A DNA stretch of 64,000 bases from Scylla paramamosain (Eukaryota > Arthropoda > Malacostraca > Decapoda > Portunidae), in contig NC_087197.1 of the NCBI RefSeq assembly GCF_035594125.1, forward strand, positions 8,106,110 to 8,170,109, in the 5' to 3' direction. The position numbers and the translations under genes are program-made. The notes under the pieces are model-generated. The model was not told the origin of the DNA. It made no database searches and was given only the letters and a program-made list of their open reading frames with translations. Of the stretch, positions 12,325 through 25,400 are shown piece by piece (the stretch's first letter is position 1; each line of letters begins with the position of its first letter).

Positions 12325-15275
12325 TTTTTTTTAGTGTTTTTTGAGCGTGTTATGAAAATAAAGCACTAAAAGCCAGGGCAATCACATTACATGGGAATAA
12401 AACCAAATTTTACCAAGAACATGCCTTTAAATGTTTTTGAGCTCCTTATATACCAAAACGCTAAAACGCATGCAAAATACATTTTATGGAAAAACAGAAA
12501 AACATTACCAAATACATGTATTTTCAGTGTTTTTGATCATGTTATTTATAAAAACGCTTAAATACATGCAAAGAACCTTATATTTGGGAAACAAAAGGAC
12601 ATGACGAGAAACATGTATTATGAGTGTTTTTTTAAGTTCCTTTAGTACCAAAAAGCTAAAACCCACAAATAACACTCTTTATTTAAAAAATAAATAATAA
12701 AGAAATAAAATAAATGATTTTTTTTTTTGTTATTCATTTTCATAGGTACCGAGATGCCAAAATTCTGGGAAAATTCAGGGCAATTATGTGATAAAAGAAT
12801 ATTATCAAAAAAGTTAATTTCAGCTTTTTTTGTTCGGACTAATGTACTAAACCAGAAAGTGCATGCAGAGCCTTCATTATGAGGAAATTAAACGATCTTA
12901 CCAGAAATCTGTGTTTTGTGTGTTTTTTTAGCATGTTAGGCACCGAGACGACAAATAATAAGGAACTCACTCTATATGGGAATCCAAAAGAAAGTTACAG
13001 AAAACGTGTTTTCTCAGTGTTTTACGTAGAAAAACGTTAAAACGGATGCAAACCAACCAATATCAAGAAATAGAAAAACGTTTCCAAAAAGGTATATTTT
13101 GAGTGTTTTTGATCTTTTTACCTACAAAAACGCGAAAATTGATGCAAAGCACTCTATATTGGGAAACAAGAGGACATTGCAAGAAAAGTGTATAATGAGT
13201 GTTTTATAGTTCAAAAGAACCACAAAGCAAACAACTCAAAAACTCGTGTATATGTAGAGATTTTCTAGATACCAAAATGCTGAAAATTATGAATAACACT
13301 CTTAATTGAGAAACAGAACAACCTTACTAAATGCGTGGATTTTAAGTGTTTTTTACATTCTTAGTTACCAAAAACCCCAAATTTCATGCGAAAATAGCTT
13401 TGTGGGGGAAAAAAAATGAATTTACCATAAAAGTTTCTTTTGAGTGATTTTCAGCGTGATAGGTAATAAACCACTCAAAAGTAGGGGAATCACATTACAT
13501 TGGAATAAAATCATTTTTTACCAAGAACTTGCCATAAGTGTTTTTAAGCTCCTTATATACAAAACTGCTAAAATGCATGCAAAACACACTTTATGGAGAA
13601 ACAGAATAACATTACCAAAACCTAGTATTTTGAGTGTTTTTGATCATGTTATCTATAAAAACGCTTAAATACATGCAAAGAACCTTTTGTTTGGGAAACG
13701 AAAGGACATTACAAGAAACGCGTATTATGAGTGTTTTTAAGTTCCTTAAGTACCATAAAGGTAAATCCCATAAATAACACTCTTCATTGAGAAAAATAAA
13801 TAAATAAATAAAAAAAATAAAAAAAAAATTGGATTTTTTTTTTATCTTCATAGATACCGAGATGCCAAAATTCTGGTAAAAATTCAGCGCAATTATATGA
13901 TAAAAGAATATTATCAAAAAAGTTAATTTTAGCTTTTTTTGGGGGACATGTACCAAACACTAAAGTGCATGCAAAGCCTCGTATATGAGGAAATTAAACG
14001 ACCTTATCAGAAATCTCTCTTTTGAGTGTTCTGCAGCATGTTAGGCACCAAAACAATAAATAATAAGGAACTCACTCTATATGTGAATAAAAAAAAAAAG
14101 ACTGAAAACGTGTCTACTTAGCGTTTTACGTAGAAAAACGCTAAAATGGATGCAAACAAACCAATATAAAAAAATAGAAAAACATTACCAAAAAGGTATA
14201 TTTTGAGTGTTTTGAGCTTGTTACCTATAAAAAAAAAACAAGAAAATTGATGCAAAGCACTCTATAATGGGAAAGAAAAGTACATTGCAAGGAAAGTGTA
14301 TAATGAGTGTTTAATAGTTCAAAAGAACCACAAGGCAAAAACTGCAAAAACTAGTGTATATGAAGAAGTTTCCTAGATAACAAAATGCTGAAACTCAGGA
14401 AACAACACTCTTAATTGAGAAACAGAACAATCTTACTAAAAGTGTGTTTTTTGAGTGATTTTCGCATTCTTAGTTACCAAAACCCCAAATTCCATGGGAA
14501 ACCAGCTTTATGTGGGAAAAAAAATAACATTACCAGAAAAATGTCTTTTGAGTGTTTTTGAGCGTGTTAGGTAATAAAGCACTAAAAAGCAGGGCAATGA
14601 CATTACATTGGAATAAAACCAATTTTTAATAAGAACTTGCTTATAAGTGTTTTTGAGCTCCTTATATACCAAAACAATAAAACGCATGCAAAATACACTT
14701 TATTGTGAAACAGAATAACATTACCAAAAACATGTTTTTTGAGTGTTTTTGATCATGGTATCAAATAAAAACGCTCAAGTACATGCAAACAACCCTATTT
14801 TTGGGAAACGAAAGGACATTACGAGAAAACTGTATTATGAGTGTTTTTAAGTTCATTAAGTACGAAAAAGCTAAAAGCCACAAATTACACTCTTTATTGA
14901 GAAAAAATAAATAAAGAAAAAAAATACGATATTTTATTTTCATTCTTATTCATATTCACAGGTAACGAGGTGCCAAAATTCGGTCAAAGTTCAGGAAATT
15001 ATATGAAATAAGAACATTATCAAAAAAGTTAAATTTAGCTTTTTTTTCGGACTGTTATGTACCAAACCCCTAAAGTGCATGCAAAGGCACCTATATGGAA
15101 AAATTAAACCTCTTTGCCAAAAAACTGTCTGATGAGTGTTTTTCAGCATGTTAGGAACCAACACGATAAAACCCAAGGAAGTCAATCTATATAGGGATCC
15201 AACACACAATTACTGAAAACGTGTCTTTTCGGAGTTTTACGTACAATAACTCTAAAACGGATGCAAACCAACCAA
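12325..15275 (+). repeat. Plus-oriented satellite block 2c, end of unit 1
   Basis: Regular HORs with m5 landmarks near 12,750, 13,850 and 14,960. It ends at the duplication junction in an m8 (AAACCAACCAATTACC). Confidence 0.85.
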
Positions 15276-15295
15276 TTACCAATTTATCTTCAATA
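15270..15295 (+). other. Junction between the two 10.1-kb duplication units
   Basis: An m8 (CGGATGCAAACCAACCA) is joined to the second half of an m5 (TATCTTCAATAGATACCGAG). Left of the join matches 25,350-25,384, where the array carries on normally. Right of it matches 5,690-5,870. This is what the crossover point of a tandem duplication should look like. Confidence 0.85.
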
Positions 15296-16769
15296 GATAC
15301 CGAGATGCCAAAATTCGGGCAAAATTCAGGAAATTATGTGAAATAAGAATATTATCAAAAAAATTAAGTTTAGTTTTTTTTTTCGGACTATTTTGTACCA
15401 AACCCCTAAAGTGCATGGGAAAATGAAACGTGTTTGCCAGAAAACGGTCTTATGAGAGTTTTTCAGCATCTTAGGAACCAACACGATAAATAACATGGAA
15501 GTCAGTCTATATGGGAATCCAAAACAATATTACTAAAAACGTGTTTTTTCGGTGTTTTACGTAGAAAAATGATAAAACGGAAGCAAACCAACCAATATGA
15601 ATGAATAGAATAACATTACCAAAAAGGTATATTTTGAGTGTTTTTGAAATTGTTACCTACAAAAAATGCGAAAATAGATGGAAAGCAAAAGGACATTACG
15701 GGAAACGTGTATAATGAGTGTTTTATAGTTTCACAAGAACTACAAGGCAAAAAACACAAAAACTCGTGTATATAGAGAAGTTTCTTACATTCCAAAATGC
15801 TGAAACTCTGGAACAACACTTTTAATTGAGAAACAGAAGAATCTTACTAAATGCGTGTATTTTGAGTGCTTTTCACATGCTTAGTTACCAAAACCCCAAA
15901 TTGCATGCGAAACCAGCTTTATGTGGGAAAAAAATGACATTACCGGAAAAATGTCTTTTGAGTGTTTTTGAGCGAGTTAGGCAATAAAGCACTAAAAAGC
16001 AGGGCAATCACATTACATTGAAATAAAACCAATTTTTAACATGAACTTGCCTTTAAGTGTATTTGAGCTCCTTATATACCAAAACACTTAAATGCATGCA
16101 AAAACACTTTAGGGTGAAACAGAATAACATTACCAAAAACATGTATTTTGAGTGTTTTTGATCATGTTACCAATAAAAACGCTTAAATACATGCAAAAAA
16201 CCCTATTTTTGGGAAACGAAAGGACATTACGAGAAACGTGTATTATGGGTGTTTTTAAGTTTATTAAGTACGAAAAAGCTAAAAGCCACAAATTACACTC
16301 TTTATTGAGAAAAAATATATAAATAAATAAAGAAATACGATATTTTTTTTTCATTCTTATTTATCTTCACAGGTAAGGAGGTGCCAAAATTCGGGCAAAG
16401 TTCAGGAAATTATATAAAAAAGAACATTATCAAAAAAGTACTCTTATGTACCAAACACCTAAATTGCATGCAAAGCCACCTATATGGGGAAATTGAACGT
16501 CTTTGCCAGAAAAATGACTTATGAGGGTTTTTCAGCATGTTAGGAACCAACACGATAAAACACAAGGAAGTCAATCTATATGGGAATCCAAAAATAAATT
16601 ACTGAAAACGTGTCTTTTCGGTGTTTTACGTAGAAAACGCTAAAATAGATGCAAACCAACCAAAATGAAGAAATAGAATAACATTACCAAAAACGTATAT
16701 TTTGAGTGTTTTTGATATTGTTACCTACAAAAAAAACGCGAAAATGGATGGAAAGCACTCTATATTGGG

Positions 16770-16802
16770 AGGCAAAAGGCAATAAAAAGCATTTTAGGCA
16801 CC
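16770..16802 (+). other. m9-to-m7 hybrid junction, copy 2
   Basis: Direct equivalent in unit 2 of the join at about 6,630-6,666, with the same words on both sides (GGGAGGCAAAAGGC, then TTTTAGGCACC). Confidence 0.75.
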
Positions 16803-17413
16803 AAAGCGATAAATAATATGAAAGTCACTCTATATGGAAATCCAAAGCAATATTACTGGAAACGTGTCTTTTTAAAGATTTACGTAGAAAAACGCTAAAA
16901 CAGATGCAAACCAACGAATATGAAGAAATAGAATAACATTACTAAAATATATATTTTGTGTGTTCTTGAGCTTGTTACATTAAAAAAATGCGAAAATATA
17001 TGCAAAGCACTCTATATAAGTAAAAAAAAAAAAAAAAGGACATAACAAGAAACGTGTATAATGAGTGTTTTATAGTTTCACCAAAATCACAAGTCAAAAA
17101 ACGCAAAAACTCGACTATATGGAGAAGTTTATAAGATACCAAAATACTGAAACTCATGAATAACACTCTTAATCAAGAAACAGAACAACCTTACTAAATG
17201 CGTGTATTTTGAGTGTTATTTTACATTCTTAGTTACCAAAACCCCAAATTCCATGCGAAACTAGCTTTATGTAGGAAAAAAATGACATTATCAGAAAAGT
17301 GTCTTTGAGTGTTTTTGAGCGTGTTAGGCAATAAAGCACTAAAAAGCAGGGTAATCACATTACATGGGAATAAAACCAACTTTTACGAAGAACTTGCCTT
17401 TTAGTGTTTTTGA

Positions 17414-17876
17414 CACGCATTTAGTAAGGTTGTTCTGTTTCTGAATTAAGAGTGTTATTGAAGAGTTTCAGCATATACACGAGTTTTTGCGTTTTTTGCC
17501 TTGTGGTTTTTTTGAACTATAAAACATTCATTATACACTTTTCTCGCAATGTCCCTTTGTTTCCTAATATAGAGTGCTTTGTATCAATTTTCGCGTTTTT
17601 TTTTTTTGTAGGAAACAAGCATAAAAACACTCAAAATATACATTTTTGGTAATGTTATCCTGCTTCTTGATATTGGTTGGTTTGTATCAGTTTTAGCGTT
17701 TTTCTACGTAAAACACTGAGAAGACACGTTTTCAGTAATTTTCTTTTGGATTCCCACATAGAGTGAGTTCCATATTATTTATCGTTTTGCCTAATATGCT
17801 GAAAAACACTGAAAAGACATATTTCTTGTTAGATCTTTAATTTCCTCATATGGGAGGCTTTGCATGTCTTTTAAGT
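17414..17876 (-). repeat. Inverted cassette, copy 3 (463 bp)
   Basis: Unit 2 equivalent of copy 1, with identical joins (TTTTTGA/CACGCATTTAG and GCTTTGCATG/TCTTTTAAG). Its internal T run is shorter than in copy 1, and its m7 word lacks a few bases (CGTTTTGCCTAATATG). Confidence 0.9.
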
Positions 17877-20800
17877 GTTTGTGAGCGTGTTACGCAATAA
17901 AGCCCTGAATGCCAGGGCAATCACATTACATGGGAATAAAACCAAATTTTACCAAGAACTTACCTTTAAGTGTTTTTGAGCTCCTTATGTACCAAAACGC
18001 TAAAACGCATGCAAAATACATTTGATGGAGAAACAGAATAACATTACAAAATACACGTATTTTGAGTGTTTTTGATCATGTTATGTATAAAAACGCTTAA
18101 ATACATGTAAAGAATCTTATTTTTGGGAAACGAAAGAACATTACGAGTAACGTGTATTATGAGTGATTTTTAATTTCCTTCAGTACCAAAAAGCTAAAAC
18201 CCTCAAATAACACTCTTTTGAAAAATAAATAAACTAAAAAAATGGGAATTTTTTTTTATTATTCATCTTCATAGGTACCGAGATGCCAAAATTCTGCCAA
18301 AATTCACGGAATTTATGTGGAAAAAAGAATATTATCATAGAAGTTAATTATAGCTTTTTTTTCGGTTTGTTATGTACCAAACCTTTAAATGCATGCAAAG
18401 CCACCTATATAAGGAAGTTAAAGGACTTTAACAGAAACCTGTCTTTTCAGTGTTTTTCAGCATGTTAGGCACCAAAACGATAAATAATATGGAAGTCAGT
18501 CAATATGTGAATCCAAAAGAAAATTACTGAAAACGTGTCCTTTCAGTGTTTTACGTAGAAAAACGCTAAAGCGGATACAAACCATCCTATATGAAGAAAT
18601 AGAATAACATTACCAAAAAGATATATTTTGATTGTTTTTGAGCTTGATACCTACAAAAAATGCAAATAAATCGATGTAAAGCACTCTTTATTAGGAAACA
18701 AAAGGATATTACGAGAAACGTGTATAATGAGTGTTTTATAGTTTTTAAAAGAATCACAAGGCAATAAATGCAAAAACTCGTATATATAGAGATATTTTTT
18801 ACATATCAAAATGAATAAATGCATGAATAACACTTTTAATCGATTAACAGAACTACCTTACCAAATTGAGTATTTTGAGTGTTTTTCACATTCTTAGTTA
18901 CGAAAATGCCAAATTACATGCGAAACTACCATCATTTGGGAAAAAAAATGACATTACCAGAAAAGTGTCTTTTGAGTGTTTTTCATCGTGATATGCAACA
19001 AATCATTAAAAAGCAGAACGATCACATTACATGGGAATAATCCCAACTTTTACAAAGAATTTGCCTTTAAGTGTTTTTGAGCTCCTTATATACTAAACCG
19101 CTAAAACGCATGCAAAACAAACTTTATGGAGAACCAGAATAACATTACCAAAAAGATGTATTTTGAGTGTTTTTGATGTTATCTATAAAAACGCTTAAAT
19201 ACATGCAAAGAACCTTATGTTTGGGAAACGTAAGGGCATTACGAGAAACGTGTATTATGAGTGTTTTTAAGTTCCTTAACTTCCAAAAAGCTAAAACCCA
19301 CAAATAACATTCGTTATTTAGAAAAAATAAATAAATAAAAAAAATAAACGAAAGGTTTTCCTTTTCTTTTTTTGTTATTAACCTTCATAGGTACCAAGAG
19401 GCCAAAGTTCCAGGAAAAATTAGGGCAATTATATGATAAGAGAATATTGTAAAAAAAAAGTTGATATTAGCTTTTTTTCGGACTTTTATGTACCAAACAC
19501 TAAAGTGCACTCAAAGCCTCCCATATGAGGAAATTAAACGACCTTACCAGAAATCTGTGTTTTGAGTGTTTTTCAGCATGTTAGGCACCAAAACGATAAA
19601 TAATATGGAACTCACTCTCTATGGCAAACCAAAACAAAATTACTGGAAACGTGTCTTCTCAGTGTTTTACGTAGAAAAACGCTAAAACGGATGGAAACCA
19701 ACATATATCAAGAAGTAGAAAAACATTACCAAAAAGGTATATTTTGAGTGTTTTCGATGTTGTTACCTAAAAAAAAAAAACGCGAAAATTGATACAAAGC
19801 ACTCTATATTGGAAAACAAAGGGACATTGCGAGAAAAGTGTATAATGAATGTTTTATAGGTTAAAAGAACCACAAGGCAAAAAACGCAAAAACTCGTGTA
19901 TATGGAGAAGTTTCCTAGATATGAAAATGCTGAAACTCCTTAAGTGCTCCTCCCTGAGCAACAGAGCAACTTTACTAAATGCGTGTATTTTGAGTGCTTT
20001 TCACATTCTTAATTGAGCAACAGAGCAACTTTACTAAATGCGTGTATTTTGAGTGCTTTTCACATTCTTAGTTACCAAAATCCCAAATTGCATGCGAAAC
20101 CAGCTTTATGTGGGAAAAAAATGACATTACCAGAAAAGTGTCTTTTGAGTGTTTTTGAGCTTGATAGGCAATAAAGCACTAAAAAGCATGGGAATCACTT
20201 TACATGGCAATAAAATCAATTTTTACCAAGAACTTGCCTTTAAGTGTTTTGAGCTCCTTATATACCAAAACGCTAAAACGCATGCAAAGCACACTTCATG
20301 GAGAAAGAGAATAGCATTACCAAAAACATATATTTTGAGTGTTTTTGATCATGTTACCAATAAAAACGCTTAAATACATGCAAAGAACCCTTTTTTTAGG
20401 AAATTAAAGGACATTGCGAGAAACGTGTATTACGAGTGTTTTTAAGATCATTATTTATCAAAAATAAATTTATCAAAAAATAAATAAATAAATAAAAAAA
20501 TACGATATTTTTTCTTTCTTTTTCATCTTCACAGGTACCGAGATGCCAAAATTTGGGCAAAATTCAGGAAATTATGTGAAATAAGAACATTATCAAAAAA
20601 TTTAAATTTAGGTTTTTTTTTGTACTGTTATGTACCAAACCCTAAAGTGCATGCAAACCCACCTATATGGGGAAATTAAACGTCTTTGCCAGAAAACTGT
20701 GTTATGAATGTTTTTCAACTTGTTAGGCACCATAACGGTAAATAACATGTAAGTCACTCTATATGGGAATCTAACACAAAATTACTGAAAACGTGACTTT

Positions 20801-21944
20801 TCGGTGTTTTACGTAGAAAAACGCTAAAATGGATGCAAACCAACCAATAGGAAGAAATAAAATAACATTACCAAAAAAGTACATTTTGAGTGTTTTTGAC
20901 CTTGTTACCTACAAAAAACGCGAAAATGGATGCAAAGCACTCCCTATTGGGAAACAAAAGGACATTACGAGAAACGTGTTTTTTATCATGTTACCTATAA
21001 AAACACTTAAATACATCCAAAGATCCCTATATTTGGGAAACGAAAGGACATTACGAGAAATGTGTATTATCAATGTTTTTAAGTTCCTTAAGTACCAAAA
21101 CGTTAAAACCTACAAATAACACTCTTTATAGAGAAAAAAAATAGCATTTTTATTCTTTTGTTATTGATATTCATAGGTACCAAGATGCCAAAATTCTGTA
21201 AAAATTCAGGGAAATTATGTGGAAAAAAGAACCTTATCGAAAAAGATAATTTTACCTTTTTTCGGAGTTATGTACCAAACCATAAAGTGTATGCAAAGCC
21301 ACCTATTTGGGAAAATTTAGCGACTTTACAAGAAACCTGTCTTTTGAGTGTTTTTTCGCATGTTAGGTACCAAAACGATGGATAATATGAAATTCACTCT
21401 ATATGGAAATCCAAAACAAAATTACTGAAAACGTCTCTTTTAAAAGATTTACGTTAAAACACGCTGAAACGGATGCAAACCAACAGAAAAATAAAATTTT
21501 GTGTGTTTTTTAGCTTGTTACATAAAAAAACACAAAAATGGATGGAAAGCACTGTATATTAGGAAAAAAAAGGACATAACAAAAAACATGTATAATGAGT
21601 GTTTTATAGTTTCACCAGAATCACAAGGCAAAAAACGCAAAAACTCGTATGTGTGGAGAAGTTTTCAAGATACCAAAATGCTGAAACTCATGAATAACTT
21701 TCTTAATCAAGAAACAGAGCAACCTTACTGAATGCGTGTATTTTGAGTGTTTTTTTACATTCTTAGTTACCAGAATCCCAAATTCCATGCGAAATTAGTT
21801 TTATATGGGAAAATGACATTACCAGAAAAGTGTCTTTGAGTGTTTTTGAGACTGTTAGGCAATGAAGCACTAAAAAGCAGGGCAATCACATTACATGGGA
21901 ATAAAACCAACTTTTACGAAGAACTTGCCTTTTAGTGTTTTTGA
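17877..21944 (+). repeat. Plus-oriented satellite block 2d
   Basis: Unit 2 equivalent of 7,743-11,845. It includes the 59-bp direct duplication (19,936-20,075) and the m9-to-m4 fusion (about 20,976-20,988). A small local change at 20,455-20,480 repeats an ATTTATCAAAAA word in m5. Confidence 0.85.
19936..20075 (+). repeat. 59-bp direct duplication with a small insertion, unit 2 copy
   Basis: Same structure as at 9,816-9,955. The preceding word differs by a base or two (CTTAAGTGCTCCTCCCTGAG). Confidence 0.85.
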
Positions 21945-22426
21945 CACGCATTTAGTAAGGTTGTTCTGTTTCTCAATTAAGAGTGTTATTCATGAGTTTC
22001 AGCATTTTAGTATCTAGGAAACTTCTCCATATACACGAGTTTTTGCGTTTTTTGCCTTGTGTTTTTTTTTTCAACTATAAAACATTCATTATACACTTTT
22101 TTCGCAATGTCCCTTTGTTTCCCAATATAGAGTGCTTTGTATCAATTTTTTGCGTTTTTTTTTTATAGGTAACAAGCTCAAAAACACTCAAAATATACAT
22201 TTTTGTAATGTTTTTCTGCTTCTTGATATTGGTTGGTTTACATCAATTTTAGCGTTTTGTCTACGTAAAACACTGAGAAGACACATTTTCAGTAATTTTT
22301 TTTTTGATTCCCACATAGAGAGAGTTCCTTATTATTTATATTTTTGGTGCCTAACAAGCCGAAAAACACTCAAAAGACAGATTTCTGGTAAGGTCTTTCA
22401 TTTCCTCACATGGGAGACTTTGCATG
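21945..22426 (-). repeat. Inverted cassette, copy 4 (about 482 bp)
   Basis: Unit 2 equivalent of copy 2, with the same joins (TTTTTGA/CACGCATTTAG and ACTTTGCATG/TTTTTTTTAGTG). Confidence 0.9.
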
Positions 22427-25400
22427 TTTTTTTTAGTGTTTTTTGAGCGTGTTATGAAAATAAAGCACTAAAAGCCAGGGCAATCACATTACATGGGAAT
22501 AAAACCAAATTTTACCAAGAACATGCCTTTAAATGTTTTTGAGCTCCTTATATACGAGTACCAAAACGCTAAAACGCATGCAAAATACATTTTATGGAAA
22601 AACAGAAAAACATTACCAAATACATGTATTTTCAGTGTTTTTGATCATGTTATTTATAAAAACGCCGAAATACATGCAAAGAACCTTATATTTGGGAAAC
22701 AAAAGGACATGACGAGAAACATGTATTATGAGTGTTTTTTTAAGTTCCTTTAGTACCAAAAAGCTAAAACCCACAAATAACACTCTTTATTTAAAAAATA
22801 AATAATAAAGAAATAAAATAAATGTTTTTTTTTTTTTGTTATTCATTTTCATAGGTACCGAGATGCCAAAATTCTGGGAAAATTCAGGGCAATTATGTGA
22901 TAAAAGAATATTATCAAAAAAGTTAATTTCAGCTTTTTTTGTTCGGACTAATGTACTAAACCAGAAAGTGCATGCAGAGCCTTCATTATGAGGAAATTAA
23001 ACGATCTTACCAGAAATCTGTGTTTTGTGTGTTTTTTTAGCATGTTAGGCACCGAGACGATAAATAATAAGGAACTCACTCTATATGGGAATCCAAAAGA
23101 AAGTCACAGAAAACGTGTTTTCTCTGTGTTTTACGTAGAAAAACGTTAAAACGGATGCAAACCAACCAATATAAAGAAATAGAAAAACGTTTCCAAAAAG
23201 GTATATTTTGAGTGTTTTTTTATCTTTTTACCTACAAAAACGCGAAAATTGATGCAAAGCACTCTATATTGGGAAACAAGAGGACATTGCAAGAAAAGTG
23301 TATAATGAGTGTTTTATAGTTCAAAAGAACCACAAAGCAAACAACTCAAAAACTCGTGTATATGGAGAGATTTTCTAGATACCAAAATGCTGAAAATTAT
23401 GAATAACACTCTTAATTGAGAAACAGAACAACTTTACTAAATGCGTGGATTTTAAGTGTTTTTTACATTCTTAGTTACCAAAAACCCCAAATTTCATGCG
23501 AAAATAGCTTTGTGGGGGAAAAAAAATGAATTTACCATAAAAGTTTCTTTTGAGTGTTTTTCAGCGTGATAGGTAATAAACCACTCAAAAGTAGGGCAAT
23601 CACATTACATTGGAATAAAATCATTTTTTACCAACAACTTGCCATAAGTGTTTTTAAGCTCCTTATATACAAAACTGCTAAAACGCATGCAAAACACACT
23701 TTATGGAGAAACAGAATAACATTACCAAAACCTAGTATTTTGAGTGTTTTTGATCATGTTATCTATAAAAACGCTTAAATACATGCAAAGAACCTTTTGT
23801 TTGGGAAACGAAAGGACATTACAAGAAACGCGTATTATGAGTGTTTTTAAGTTCCTTAAGTACCAAAAAGGTAAATCCCATAAATAACACTCTTCATTGA
23901 GAAAAAAATAAATAAATAAAAAAAATTAAAAAAATTGGATTTTTTTTTATTTATCTTCATAGATACCGAGATGCCAAAATTCTGGTAAAAATTCAGCGCA
24001 ATTATATGATAAAAGAATATTATCAAAAAAGTTAATTTTAGCTTTTTTTGGGGGGACATGTACCAAACACTAAAGTGCATGCAAAGCCTCCTATATGAGG
24101 AAATTAAACGACCTTATCAGAAATCTCTCTTTTGAGTGTTCTGCAGCATGTTAGGCACCAAAACAATAAATAATAAGGAACTCACTCTATATGTGAATAA
24201 AAAAAAAAATGAATGAAAACGTGTCTTCTCAGCGTTTTACGTAGAAAAACGCTAAAACGGATGCAAACAAACCAATATAAAGAAATAGAAAAACATTACC
24301 AAAAAGGTATATTTTGAGTGTTTTGAGCTTGTTACCTATAACAAAAAACAAGAAAATTGATGCAAAGCACTCTATAATGGGAAAGAAAAGTACATTGCAA
24401 GAAAAGTGTATAATGAGTGTTTAATAGTTCAAAAGAACCACAAGGCAAAAACTGCAAAAACTAGTGTATATGAAGAAGTTTCCTAGATACCAAAATGCTG
24501 AAACTCATGAACAACACTCTTAATTGAGAAACAGAACAATCTTACTAAAAGTGTGTTTTTTGAGTGATTTTCGCATTCTTAGTTACCAAAACCCCAAATT
24601 CCATGCGAAACCAGCTTTATGTGGGAAAAAAAAAATAACACCAGAAAAATGTCTTTTGAGTGTTTTTGAGCGTGTTAGGTAATAAAGCACTAAAAAGCAG
24701 GGCAATGACATTACATTGGAATAAAACCAATTTTTAATAAGAACTTGCTTATAAGTGTTTTTGAGCTCCTTATATACCAAAACAATAAAACGCATGCAAA
24801 ATACACTTTATTGTGAAACAGAATAACATTACCAAAAACATGTTTTTTGAGTGTTTTTGATCATGGTACCAAATAAAAACGCTCAAGTACATGCAAACAA
24901 CCCTATTTTTGGGAAACGAAAGGACATTACGAGAAAAGTGTATTATGAGTGTTTTTAAGTTCATTAAGTACGAAAAAGCTAAAAGCCACAAATTACACTC
25001 TTTATTGAGAAAAAATAAATAAAGAAAAAAAAATACGATATTTTATTTTCAATCTTATTCATATTCACAGGTAACGAGGAGCCAAAATTCGGTCAAAGTT
25101 TAGGAAATTATATGAAATAAGAACATAATCAAAAAAGTTAAATTTAGCTTTTTTTTCGGACTGTTATGTACCAAACCCCTAAAGTGCATGCAAAGGCACC
25201 TATATGGAAAAATTAAACCTCTTTGCCAAAAAAACTGTCTGATGAGTGTTTTTCAGCATGTTAGGAACCAACACGATAAAACCCAAGGAAGTCAATCTAT
25301 ATAGGGATCCAACACACAATTACTGAAAACGTGTCTTTTCGGAGTTTTACGTACAATAACTCTAAAACGGATGCAAACCAACCAAAATGAAGATATAGAA

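Larger units (their letters stand above)
5690..15275 (+). repeat. Tandem segmental duplication, unit 1 (about 9.6 kb)
   Basis: Aligned by eye, this unit matches 15,285-25,384 with only scattered substitutions and small indels. Both orientation cassettes lie at equivalent places (7,280 with 17,414; 11,846 with 21,945). It is about 540 bp shorter than unit 2 because of one deletion at 5,870. The offset between units is about 10.1 kb after that point and about 9.6 kb before it. Confidence 0.85.
15285..25384 (+). repeat. Tandem segmental duplication, unit 2 (about 10.1 kb)
   Basis: The fuller copy of the duplicated segment. m5 landmarks lie near 15,295, 16,375, 18,280, 19,390, 20,540, 21,180, 22,855, 23,960 and 25,070. 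It keeps the 540 bp lost from unit 1 (about 15,467-16,007). After 25,384 the array continues in the same direction with no repeat of the unit. Confidence 0.85.
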
